Source of the DNA: Euryodendron excelsum
Lineage: Eukaryota; Streptophyta; Magnoliopsida; Ericales; Pentaphylacaceae
DNA: 64,000 bases
Assembly: GCA_033060915.1 (NCBI GenBank)
Contig: CM065386.1
Span: 2,444,001 to 2,508,000 of the forward strand
Reading direction: 5' to 3'
Notes under the pieces: model-generated
Seen by the model: only the letters and a program-made list of their open reading frames with translations
What the model was told of the DNA's origin: nothing
Databases searched by the model: none
Shown here: positions 12,894-24,444 of the stretch, piece after piece
Layout: every line of letters starts with the position of its first letter
Numbering within the stretch: position 1 is the first letter of the stretch
Translations under genes and position numbers: made by a program

Positions 12894-14466
12894 TTGGAAA
12901 TTTAGAGGTAATTTGATCAATAGTCAATGCAAGTGAGTCAAGCATTGAGCATCAGCCACATGAATCGTATAAACTTTATGCGTTGCGAGAAAAATGACTG
13001 GCTATATTGAGATGTGAGAAGAAATCTAATTTGAAAAGGAAGTACGTTATTCATGACTTACCCATGCCCATACCTAAGCAAAAGACGACAAAAACAGAAA
13101 AAAAAAAAAAACCCCTTAATAAACTAAAATAAATATAGGCTAAGAAAGTTTTTGTCCTAACTTGTAAAGATTTGGTCATTGAGTAATGGTAGGCTTTTGC
13201 ATAATTTGTTTTCTCCTCACCAACTAAAGATTGAAGGGGGTGACAACACATGGCAACTTTTTATTGGCAGGATCATAATAGCCCATACCTGCAAGGGAAT
13301 TGAACGGGATAGGTCTAGACAGGCTCGCAAAGGCCCAACATGATTATTGGAAATTTAGAGGTAATTTGATCGATAGTCAATGCAAGTGTGTCAAGCATTG
13401 AGCACCAGCCACATGAATCGTATAAACTTTATGGGTTGGAAGAAAGATGACTGACCATATTGAGACATGAGAATAAATTCAATTTGAAAAAGAAGTACAT
13501 TATTCATGACTTACCCATGCTCATACCTAAGCAAAAGACAAAAAAAAAAAAAAAAAAGGCCATTAATAAACTAAAATAAATATAGGCTAAGAAAGTTTTT
13601 TTCCTAACTAGTAAAGATTTGGTCATTGACTAATGGTAGGCTTTTGCATCATTTGTTTTCTCCTCACCAACTAAAGGTTAAAGGGGGGTGAGAACATGTG
13701 GCAATCTTTTTATTGACAAGATCATAACAGCCCATACCCGCGAAGGGAATTGAACGGGATAGGTCTAGACGGCCCTTAAAGCCCAATATGATTATTGGAA
13801 ATTTAAAGGTAATTTGATCGATAGTCAATGCAAGTGAGTCAAGCATTGAACATCAACCATAAACTTTATGCATTGCAAGAAAGATGGCTGGCTATATTGA
13901 GACATAAGGAGAAATCCAATTTGTAAATGAGGTACATTGTTCTTGACTTACCCATGCCCATACCTAAGCAAAAGACCAAAAAGACAAAAAAAAACAAGCC
14001 CTTCATATACTAAAATAAATATAGGCTAAGAAAGTTTTTTCCTAACTAGTAAAGATTTGGTCATTGACTAATGGTAGGCTGTTGCATCATTTGTTTTCTC
14101 CTCACCAACTAACAGCGTGTTTGGAAGTTGTGGAAAAGAAAGGAAGGGAAAGGAAAGGGAGGAGAGAGAAAATAAAGAAAAAAGTAAAGAAAAAGGGAGG
14201 GAAAGTTTGAAATAATCTCTTTTCTTTCTCTCCACTTTATTCTCATTTTCTTTCCAAAATCAAACAAGGAAAGGATTTTAAACAGTACTTTCTCTTTCTT
14301 TCCTTTCCTTTCTCTTCCTTTTCACAAGTTTCAAGCAGGCTGTAAAGTTTGGAGGGGGGGGGGGGGGTGACAACACGTGGCAACTTTTTATTGGCAGGAT
14401 CATAACAGCCTGCAAGGAAATTGAACAGGATTGGTCTAGAGTGGCCCTCAAAGGCCCAATATGATT
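12894..14466. repeat. Tandem array, about 450 bp x 3
   Basis: Three head-to-tail units begin with ttggaaattta at 12894, 13348 and 13795, giving periods of 454 and 447 bp. Each unit carries the same landmarks in order: tagtcaatgcaag, cccatgc(c/t)catacctaagc, a poly-A run, aaactaaaataaatataggc, ctcctcaccaacta, and a G-rich run followed by the lightly conserved aattgaac(g/a)ggat. The third unit is interrupted by a 230-bp MITE. Units differ at many positions, so the array is not brand new. No protein is encoded. Confidence 0.85.
14113..14342. mobile_element. MITE nested in the third tandem unit, TAA target duplication
   Basis: This 230-bp element has long inverted ends. The left end begins CAGCGTGTTTGGAAGTTGTG. 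The right end, read on the other strand, begins CAGCCTGCTTGAAACTTGTG. GA-rich and CT-rich arms follow on the two sides. It is flanked by TAA at 14110-14112 and 14343-14345. The first two units of the host array keep the uninterrupted sequence caccaactaaag, which confirms the insertion point. A 3-bp TAA duplication and a GTTTGG-type end fit a Tourist-like (PIF/Harbinger) MITE. Confidence 0.85.
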
Positions 14467-16600
14467 ATCGGCCTTGATGCTATTATATTGGGCGTTCTGG
14501 TTGAATTTGCTGGGCTTTTTTGGAGCTCTCATGTCCTCATCCGCCCGAGTACCACTGAAATATTTTCATTACAAAGCTGGCCCATATTGACGACAGCTAT
14601 CTTTGCAAAGATCCACTCCGACCTTTTGCAGCCCACGCATAACGGCTATATATTTGAATATTTTGGTTGGACCAAACACACTGAATACACACCAAAAATG
14701 CTATTATTTATTGTATAAAAATTATATTAAAATGATATGATAATAATATTTTTATAATTAAGAATCATTATAATGGCCAAGGGCGGACCTAAAACTTTTG
14801 TTAAGTGGGAATGAAACTTACATAAAGTTGTATACAAAATTTAGGACTTTTGCATGAGATTTGCTCCTTTTATATATATATATATATAACACAAATTAAA
14901 CACAAAAATTTGAAAATTTTTTTTTAAATTTTCTAACACAAAACCATAAAAAATTATGACAATCATAGCAAAACACATAATACATAATACATACACAAGA
15001 AATAGAGAGACGAAAAGACAACCAACAGAGACACATAGAGCATGAGATATCTGAATTTCAATTACGTAGATAGCTGGATATCTTCTTAGTACAAGTAACC
15101 CCAATAGGTTGACCTAGTGGTTAAGGCTTAAGATTTGAGAGTACGCTCCCTTTAACGTTTTATGTTTAAAACTTTTTAGGTGTAGTCTCGTTTGGTAACG
15201 CTATTAGTTTTCGTTTTTTGCTTTGTATTTTTTGTGATCTGATGATGGGTATTTATAGATAATCATTGTATCAACAGTAACGAAGAAATATTTTAAAAAT
15301 AGATAATATACCCATTTTAGTAATTTTTTTATTTTTTAAAAAAATTTATAAATAATTAAAAATAAAAAATATTAAACAAAATACGTTACCAAACATGGTG
15401 GGTGTCTTTGTACTGATGAAAAATGTAGCCAGTTAGTGGGGGCAATGTACTGCTTTTGCAATTGGGTCAAACAAATACTAATAAATAAAATAATTTGGCA
15501 AGATCAGTGGAGGCAAGTGCCCGAACTCATCTCTGCATGATTCCACCCTTGACGATGGATGTCTTATTTCAAAACAAATAATTTTTATTCAACAACAATA
15601 TTTTGACAATAAATTGTGTAAGAAGTTTATGATTACAGAGCGTACTCAAATAGTAATAATAATCAAAGCCTCTTCGGATTTAGATTTCAAGGTTTAGCCC
15701 AAAATGATTGAATCATTTTAAGATTAAATAATAAAAGTAGTCATCCTTGGCTTAGTGACCGAAAATAAAAGAAAAAAACAAAAAATAACATGTGGATTAA
15801 AAAAAAAATTAAGCGCTTCAAGTTTAATTTCTATCTAGATAGAAGTAATTTTTTATTTGCTTTACAGACACCGAGTCACCTTTTTTTTTTTTTTTTTACT
15901 TCTTTTTTGGCAAAGAAGACCCTTTTTTTTATAAGTTGAGTTGATATTAGGGGTTGCCATGGCCCCTCCCATAAATAATAGAGTTTTGCAAATTTTTTTA
16001 TGCTCAATTAATTTAATAGATGGGTTTAGAAATTGTCTTTGAAGCCTGTCCAAAAAATATAAATATATATATAATAATAATTTTTGTATATATTTTAATA
16101 TTATATATGTATATGTATTTAAATTTTATGTTATTTAATATTATTTATGAAGAAAAAATTATATATTAAATAGATTTTATGTTAAATGAACGGGCTTAAA
16201 ATTTGATTTTAGACCTGATAATTTTTTTTTTTTTTTGTGTATGTTAGGCCTGGTCGCACTCTCATCTTAAAGAAAAATAGTTCAACAGTCAGTAATACTA
16301 ATTAACAAGTAGTATTCTTTATTAAATAATGACATGTGGTAAGATACATTTGTGGTATAGTAGAAAATTTTTTTAAAAAAATTATCACAAAACAAAATTT
16401 GATAATATTTTTTTAAAATTTTTTTTACTACTTTATAAATTTAAGTTAATAATATATTCATAAATTACGTGTAATAGATAGGATCGATACCGAGCGGCTG
16501 ATCACGACTTTTTTCTTTATCTTGAAGTGAAAATGAGTAAACAGAAGTGCACGAGGGCTATTTTAGTCGTTTGGTAATGGAAGTTCAAAAAATTTCAAAC
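14467..16600. other. Gene-free AT-rich DNA with element fragments
   Basis: No gene is supported. The left part (about 15095-15180) contains a tRNA-like GGTTGACCTAGTGGTTAAGGC, possibly a SINE remnant. A MITE follows at 15191. Around 16340-16480 is an AT-rich hairpin-prone stretch (tagtagaaaa ... tttactacttta) resembling one at about 63480-63600. The rest is simple AT-rich sequence with poly-T runs. Confidence 0.4.
15191..15399. mobile_element. MITE related to those at 10256 and 28109
   Basis: The left end reads CTCGTTTGGTAACG. The right end contains CGTTACCAAACATGG, giving inverted ends with a common CGTTTGGTAACG-type core. The interior repeats family landmarks such as 'gtattttttgtgatctgatga' (shared in part with the other copies) and 'ccattttagt'. 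No clear target duplication is visible and the edges are approximate. Confidence 0.55.
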
Positions 16601-16621
16601 CCTGTTGGCGTAAATCCATTT

Positions 16622-16632
16622 CTCAACGGTCA
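16622..16632 (+). promoter_or_regulatory. MSA-like element (mitosis-specific activator)
   Basis: The sequence CTCAACGGTCA matches the plant MSA consensus YCYAACGGYYA at 10 of 11 positions, including the invariant AACGG core. It lies 144-154 bases upstream of the kinesin start codon. MSA sites bind three-repeat MYB factors and drive G2/M expression of cytokinesis genes, which fits a KIN-12 kinesin. It is a single site; function is inferred. Confidence 0.5.
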
Positions 16633-16775
16633 TCGTCCCAGCCAAAAACGTTCTGCCTCCCTCTTCACCAACATTTGAATTGAAGGCCCTCTCTCTCTCT
16701 CTGACGCGCACACACTCTCTTCTCTCCATTAGATCCCTCTCCCCCACTCAAGAAATCAGGAAATCGAAGGCAGAG

Positions 16776-19700
16776 ATGTCAGAGAATCGATTCTTGGGAA
16801 GCATCTCAGCCTCGTCCATCCGAAAAATCCTGCCCAGATCGGTCTCTACCAAGCACAAGATGAACTCAACTCGCTCCAAATCGAGGCATGACGGTGAAAA
16901 CGTCCCACCGATCGATCCAAACATTCAGGCCGGCAACGGCCCAGTCGCGCCTTCGATCCCCAAACAATCACTGTCAAAGCCAGAAATTTCGCGGACAGAA
17001 ATCACCACATCAGACCGTCAGAAGGAAGTAGCATCACCTCCAGCAGATCCACCAGTCAAGGTACGGAAGATTGGGAATCTGTACTAATTGGAAACCCTTT
17101 TCGTTTGTAATTTGTTCGATTTCAAAGGGTTTATATTCGTGTTTTGAATCATAATTATGTGTATGTTTGGGTGTTGTTTGGTTGTTAGGTTGTAGTGAGG
17201 ATTAGACCGGCTAATGGTCATGAAAGAGAAGGAGATCGATTGGTTAGGAAGGTCTCTGATGATTCGGTAGCTGTTGGGGATAGAAAGTTTACCTTTGATT
17301 CAGTTCTCGACTCAAATACAAATCAGGTTTCAACTTAGTTTCTGCATTTTTATACTTGCAGTATTTTCATGTTCTGCTTTAATTGCAGTTCTTTCCTGTT
17401 TGGTTGCACAGAATATTGAGTGAAAAGAATGAAATTCGTCCATGAAATGACTTATTTTCTTTGTTTTGCTTAAATGAATATCACAATAAATAAAGAATGC
17501 AGATTGAAGTGATGATTTTTTTCTTAGGGAGCAAACAACGAATAGGGGATTTTGATTTATAAACTGATTGTTTTGCTCTACCAGGAGGATGTATTTCAGT
17601 TGGTTGGTGTTCCTCTAGTTAAAAATGCATTAGCGGGTTACAACACATCAATCTTGGCACATGGACAGGTATTTCTAGTCAATGTCGTAGCCATTGATTC
17701 AGTTGATTGTATTGATTGCTGTGCAGTAACTTTTGATGAGTTATTTGTAGACTGGAAGTGGCAAGAGTTACACAATGTGGGGTCCGCCAAGTGCTGTGGT
17801 TGAGGATCAGGCCAATAGTCACCAGGGCATTGTTCCACGCATCTTTCAGATGCTGTTCTCCGAGATTCAGAGAGTAGGTTCTGTTTATTTATCTGGTTAA
17901 GCAATAGAATATGGGGAATTTTTAGTTGTGATTGATTGTTGTCTGCTTTCAAATACCATGTAGGAACAAGAGAACTCAGAAGGTAAACAGATAAACTATC
18001 AGTGCCGCTGTTCATTCCTTGAGGTTTGTGTTTTTATTTTTTACAGCTGTTTTTTAATATTTGGGCTTTTTGCTTTACATGATATAAGGTGTTTTATTTC
18101 TTTGGGTTTTTTTTTTTTTTTTCCGCGGAGATGCATTGAACAATTTGGGATTTGTGTTGTAAAATTGTATTATGTCTTTGATTTTTGTTTGTCACAGATA
18201 TACGATGAGCAGATTGGTGATTTACTCAACCCAACCCAACGAAACCTAGAGGTGGGTATTACTTTCATTTTACTCTCTCTCTCTCTCTCTCTCTCGTTAA
18301 CTCCTTTTTAGATTAATTTGATGTCTGCCTAATGGTGGTTAAACTGTTGCAGATAAAGGACGACGCCAAACATGAATTTTATGTTGAGAATTTGACTGAG
18401 GAATATGTGACCAGTTACGAGGATATAATGCAAATTTTAATTAAGGTAGGCGATAACAAGGCATTCAAATTCTATTGTTTTTTCCATGAACATGTTTCTT
18501 ATTGTTTATTGAATTTTGTGGCACAGTTTGTTGCTTGCTGTATTCATGGATTTTCTTTCATGCTTGTTAACTTCTATTTCTGGTGCAGGGGCTTTCAAGT
18601 AGGAAGGTCGGAGCAACAAGTATAAATTCAAAAAGTTCAAGATCCCATATTGTGTTTACATGCGTCATTGAGACATGGTGCAAGGTATCACATAACATTG
18701 GGGTTTACAATTGCTGTCAATTACTATCAGAAATTATCTAACATTTAATATTGTTAGGTTGTGTTTGACTCTCTGTGAAATTATATATTGCTAGGATACG
18801 TAACCTTTAGTTTATATGTTGAACAAAATCGTTCATTAGTCGCTATATTTTACCAATCATACATGCATATGCAAGAAGCTGATTGTCTTCTTTGGATCCT
18901 CCTTAATGTAAATCACCTAGGGTTAAGGGTAATAGGTTCATAATTTTTCCGAGCATTTTGGCTGAAAAGTGAACTGATAATTCCTTCTTTTTTTCTTTTT
19001 TTTTATTTATTTATACTTCTGCTGCAATTTCTATCTATAAAGAGAAGCTCATGTCTTTTGGTGGTACTCCGGGTGTGTATTTGTTTTACTAAGCTCCACT
19101 GGAAAATTGAAACTAAAATCATGAGTGGGGAGATTTATTGTCATGAATGTGATTATCTTTCTATTAGTTCTGAGTAGCATTTACACACGCTTTAATAAGT
19201 TTCTCTGAAACTCTCTAATTTTCTTTTTTTTTTTTTTCTTTTTGTGGCAAATGCCTGAAACAGGGAATGTCATCAAAATGTTTTAGTAGTTCAAAGACGA
19301 GCAGAATCAGCCTTGTTGATCTTGCTGGAATGGAGAGAAATAAGCTTGATGATGCTGGTGGGCAGTGTGTAAAGGAGGAAAAATATGTGAAGAAGTCTCT
19401 ATCACAGTTGGGGTATGATGCAATGAACTCTATCAAGATATTACTAGTCTTTCTCAGCCTGGATGGTTGTTGTTGATACTTGAAGCTTAGAACTATAAAT
19501 ACTTTCCTCCTAGCAGATAGGGATGCTACTTACTGTTACGACCTCTCATAGTTCCAGTAGATCCTGATATGCAACGGAGGGAACTCTTGTAGATTTTGCA
19601 CCCTAAAACTGATGAATTCAGCTCAATTCAACAGAACCCAATTCCTGCTATTTTGATTTGGATATGTGACTTCTTTCTGTGATCCTCTCCCTTCCAGTGC

Positions 19701-22700
19701 CATATCATGTCAGTTATGAACCCATCTAATCTTACCCATTAATCATATTTCCTTTTCTTTTGATATCTAAAGAAGGCAACTTAAAACTGTAATATATCAC
19801 TTTCTCTTCATCACGGACCAAAACTACATCACTCTGACTGCAAATGAGTGTACTCCAGTTGGTTCTTTGAGTGTTCAAAAACATTCCATGGCGCTGTGAC
19901 AACAGCAGAAGTGTTGATTCAGAAGTTTAGAAGATGTCCTTGATGTAGTCTAGTGATTGAATGCTGGCCCTGGGAAACAAAAATTCACAAGAACATATTC
20001 TTGTCTATGTCAAGACATTTGACAGTGACGTTCTCATTTTAATTTATTATTTTCTATTTATTTTTATATTAAAGATATCATTCTGAGACAAGGCAACCTC
20101 TTATGTTTGACTGTGTTTAGAATGTATGTGCATGAAAACCAATTCAATCAACGATATGTACCATTAACAGCTAATTTGTCGTTCCCTCTTATCTACAAGT
20201 ATATTTGCCATGCTTGAGTTTGGCTGCTTTTTTTTTTCACTTATCGTTTTGTTTGATTGATGCAGGCAGGTAGTGAATATCCTTACTGAAGGAACTCAGA
20301 CAAGAAAACCTCAAGATGTTTCTTACAGAAGCTCCAGTTTAACACATTTGTTGAAAGAATCACTTGGCGGAAATTTCAAGCTTGCGGTTATATGTGCCAT
20401 CTCTGCAGATAACAAGTAATTCAATTTTGTATTTGCAAAAGCTTAAAAACGATGACATGATGTTAAAAACCAAGGTGTTACATGTAGTATTCGTCCTAAC
20501 AGTTGGTGGTTTCAGAAGAATCAGAACCAGTCCTTGGTTCATTCTAGCAATTTTGTAGTATTCATGGTGAATCACTTTGATATAGGAACCACGGGGAGCT
20601 TATCAACTTTAATGTCATTCTACCAAGACTTGCCTGAAGTTTGCAATGTTCTCTCTCTTTGTTTTTTCGTTTGTTTTCTGATGTTGAAACAATGGTCATT
20701 TCTGTCCAACATTTGAATGTAGGAGTAGCTGTGAAACATTAAGCACACTCAGATTTGGACAGCAACTAAAATCCATTCACAATGAGCCAGTAATAAATGA
20801 AATATCAGAGGATGATAATAACCTGAGTGACCAGATTCGTCAATTGAAGGTAATATCACTTTTTTCTGGATGAGACATTTCAAAGTTGATGATCAAACTA
20901 AGATGATGATGAGTGCATCTCGTTTATTGCAGGAAGAACTCATAAGAGCAAAGTCAAATGTATTTAATTCAGTTGGAAGAGGTCGAAGTGCACGTGAAAG
21001 CTTGAATCAGTTGAGATTGAGCCTTAATCGCTCCTTGATCCTACCCCACCTGGATAATGACACCAAGGAGGAAGTAAATGTTACAGAGGATGATGTACGA
21101 GAACTACGTCTGCAGTTAGACAATTTGCACAGTTCTGGTGAAGAGAATATAAAAGACACCTATGAAAACGGAAGCTGCATGCAGTTTTCTTCTGTAGAAG
21201 AAGGTTCTGACACAGACTTGACAAGTGAACATTATGGAAGCTGTCTAGAAGAAAGTGAAATCGACGAAACTAGTCTGGAAAAATCTCAGACAGAACTTCA
21301 ACAGGAGGAGAGCACTGCATCTCTCGATAATATTATGAGTGACTCCAACACTTTGAGGACCACAGATAATGCATTCAGGAGTAGTAGCATTACAGTGAGT
21401 TCATCTTGTTACTCTCCAATGCTCCAAGATTGTTACTCTCCAATGCTCCAAGATCCGCCATTGTCTGAGTCTCCAAAAATTCGAAATAACCAAAGGAAAA
21501 GCATAACCTTTGCCTCAACTCATCTGGCAAGTCAGAACATTGTGTCAGAGAGCTCCAAGTTTGATTCAGATGTATTACGACAGTCACACAGACGAAGTGA
21601 TCACATTCGATCCTCTTCGCAGTCGAGCAAGATATTTCCAGGTCCCACTGAGTCTCTGGCTGCTAGTCTTCAGAGAGGCTTACAGATTATTGACTCTCAC
21701 CAGCAGAATTCAGCATCAAATACGCCTTCAATTTCATTCTCTTTCGACCACTTGGCATTGAAGCCATGTCCAATAGTTGACAAAGACAATGCTTCTGTTC
21801 AAACATTACAGGCAGAGAGACCATCTTCAGATGAACCTTCTGCTTCTTTTCTATGCACATCATGCCGGGGAAGAGGAGTATTTAGTGGCTTCACTGACGT
21901 CCAGGATAGCTTGAAGACATGTATAGTAGCAGTGGATGAGGCAGGGAATTCAAATGGATCAATTGCTCAAGTGCCTAAAGTATGTCAAGATTCAAGTTAT
22001 TAATACCTCAAAAGCAAGTTTATTATCCTTTGCTCTATATTTTCACCTGTTTTATTCATTGTCAGGATGCTGGGAACAATTTGGCAGAAGCCATCAGGAG
22101 AGAAAAGGAGCTGGAAAACATTTGCACCGAACAAGCAGCCAAAATCGAACAGCTGAATCTTCTGGTAATAATATATTATTCTGTAAATGAGATGAAGATT
22201 TAGATCAGGACTTCGCATTATTAAAAAACTGTAATTCTCCAGGTAGAGCAATACAAACATGAAAAAAAACCGAATTCTATCCCCACACATAGTAATGCTC
22301 TTCATCCTGACTACTTGAAGAATGAAATGATTCAAATTGATGGGCTCAAAAATGAAAAGTTTTATCCACCCGAGGATGAAAGGATGGTTGGTAGTCTTGC
22401 ACTTCTTTTTTGCAAGCATCTATCAGACCTTGTTTGTTGTTCTGATTCCTTTCTTTTTATTTGTTCCTGGTGTTTTTTTCAGCTTTTGAGATGGGATGAT
22501 AGTGAGAATCACGAGCAAGAGATCCTGGAGGAAAAATGTGAAATAAAAGAAATCAGGGAAGAAACAAACAGCGAGTACAGGAACGCATCCTTTGATATTG
22601 ATGAGAAGGAAGCACTTCTCAATGAAATTCAAAGCTTAAGGAACAAGTTGCAGTCATTTACTGATGGATCTTCCAAAATGTCTTCCAATAGAGTGAGATC

Positions 22701-23705
22701 CTCTTCTTTATTGTCACAATCAATCCAATTGAGAAAAAGTGGTGCATTCTCTCAATGTAACAATGAGGAAGAACTTGAGAAAGAAAGACAGAGATGGATG
22801 GAAATGGAAAGTGATTGGATTTCTTTGACTGATGAGTTGAGAATTGATCTTGAGTCCAACCGCCAGCATACGGAAAAGGTGGAGATGGAGTTGAGATTGG
22901 AGAAGAAGTGCACTGAGGACTTGGATGATGTACTTCAAAGATCTGTCCTTGGGCATGCTAGAATGATCGAACACTATGCTGAACTACAGGAGAAGTACAA
23001 TGATTTGGTTGGAAAGCACAGGCTGATAATGGAAGGGGTAGCAGAGGTGAAAAAGGCAGCTGCAAAAGCAGGAGCTAAGGGTCATGGCACTCGTTTTTCT
23101 AAGTCCTTGGCAGCGGAGCTTTCAGCCCTTAGAGTGGAGAGGGCAAGGGAGATGGAATTATTGAAAAAGGAGAACAAAAGCCTCAAAATTCAACTTAGAG
23201 ACACTGCAGAAGCTGTTCACGCTGCTGGGGAGCTCCTTGTTAGGCTGAGAGAAGCCGAGGAAGCAGCTTTAGTCTCAGAGGTATAGTGCTTATCATAACT
23301 CTTTTTAGTATCTGAATATAACTTTAATATGTAGAATATCCTTCCCCTGAAGAAAAAAAAATAAAAAAGGGACTGTGAACATATTTGATAAGAATGTCAA
23401 CTGCTGAAAGATAACTGATTGGTCTTTGCTGTTTCTTGATCTTTGTCAACCAGGAGAATGTCACACAGATTCAGGAAGAAAATGAGGAGCTAAAAAAGCA
23501 AGTGGAGAAACTCAAAAGAAAGCACAAGATGGAGATGATCACCATGAAACAGTACCTTGCTGAGAGCCGTTTACCAGAATCTGCATTGCGACCTCTATAT
23601 AGGGAGGATTCTGATATGGCACACAACAATAATACCTCACTGGTGTCCGATGATGACCAGGCATGGAGAGCAGAATTTGGAGCTATATATCAAGATCATT
23701 ACTGA
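16776..23705 (+). CDS. KIN-12-type kinesin-like protein
   Basis: Sixteen exons join in phase to 1232 aa: 16776-17060, 17189-17326, 17585-17668, 17751-17873, 17964-18023, 18198-18251, 18353-18445, 18589-18684, 19264-19412, 20266-20415, 20723-20849, 20933-21979, 22066-22164, 22243-22386, 22483-23280, 23454-23705. The start at MSENRF is preferred over an upstream in-frame ATG at 16680. An N-terminal basic tail precedes a motor domain (about 95-400) with P-loop GQTGSGKS (168-175), switch I NSKSSRSH (292-299) and switch II DLAGMER (330-336). Long coiled coils follow (about 760-1210). KIN-12 kinesins guide the phragmoplast and division plane. Two signature residues differ from the norm: Met334 where most kinesins have Ser, and Lys354 where NKSL normally has Asn. 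Subtype (12E/12F or the Arabidopsis At5g55520/At4g26660 group) is not settled. The donor after 22386 (GTTGGT) is weak. Confidence 0.88.
18275..18295. repeat. (CT)n microsatellite in a kinesin intron
   Basis: About ten CT units lie within intron 6 of the kinesin gene, a likely length-variable marker. Confidence 0.8.
21407..21454 (+). repeat. In-frame 24-bp tandem duplication inside the kinesin
   Basis: Two identical 24-base units (21407-21430 and 21431-21454) encode the octapeptide CYSPMLQD twice in exon 12. The duplication is outside the motor, in the Ser-rich linker, and keeps the frame. Confidence 0.9.
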
Positions 23706-24444
23706 GTTTCTGAGAGGAGTTCGAATTGTGGGTGGCTGTCATTATTTGAAACATTGCAGCTTGCATCCCTACTAGGGTCCAAGCAATTGTACAATTTATA
23801 CTTTTGCATTCTTTATTTGACATTGTGTTTCTTGTTGGTAATAGGGATACATTTGGAGTGGTTTCCTTATATGATAGATGCAGATGTCGTTTGCACAATT
23901 GATTTCTCATTCCCATTTGGAGCTCTTCAGCTTCAGGTAGGTTATAAAACTACTTTTTCTTCACACTTGAGTTGCATGCAGACTAAAAAAGGCCCCTTTC
24001 AGGCCGTGCCAAGTGCAGGCCTCCTCTTGCACGTAAGAGGTCTATTGTAACAACCACAGAAACTCGCTCAAAAGGGCTAAACAAGGCCGGAAAATTTTTA
24101 TATACCCATAATTCCCAATACAAAATAGCCATGTACCATTATGTCGAGGTCGGAAACAGATTGAAAGGCTTTGTTGAGTTGAATTGAGGAAAGTGAAAAC
24201 AGCAAATAAACAAGGGATAGCAAGGCATGCCTCCTGTTTCTTTAACAAGGACAGCAAAAAAAATAGTTGAAACGACGGCGGATTGAGGTGTGCTAAAATT
24301 GTTGCTTATGTGCAAAAGGCAAAACGATGTCGTTTATTTCGGATGACGACTAACAGTTATATCAAATCAAACCGAGGAAATCGAGGGGAAGCCTGCGCAG
24401 TTTTGGATTCACCATAGCCTTTTAGGGCTGTTATACAGACCCAG
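23706..24444. other. Intergenic: kinesin 3' UTR and PRAT gene promoter
   Basis: No additional gene is supported. The left part should hold the kinesin 3' UTR; the right part, up to 24444, should hold the promoter and leader of the PRAT gene. I could not fix a TATA box. Confidence 0.4.

Noticed and set aside
12894..14466. Array considered as a CRISPR-like or centromeric satellite
   Set aside because: Repeats of about 450 bp without short spacers are not CRISPR, and three units alone do not support a centromeric satellite.
14278..14718. Open frames over the nested MITE and the end of the tandem array
   Set aside because: Their sequence is just the translated CT-rich arms and G-run of repeat DNA.
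16680..16775. Upstream in-frame ATG extending the kinesin N terminus by 32 residues
   Set aside because: The added sequence is CT-repeat leader translated into Ser/Leu/Arg. The family-like start MSENRF follows at 16776.
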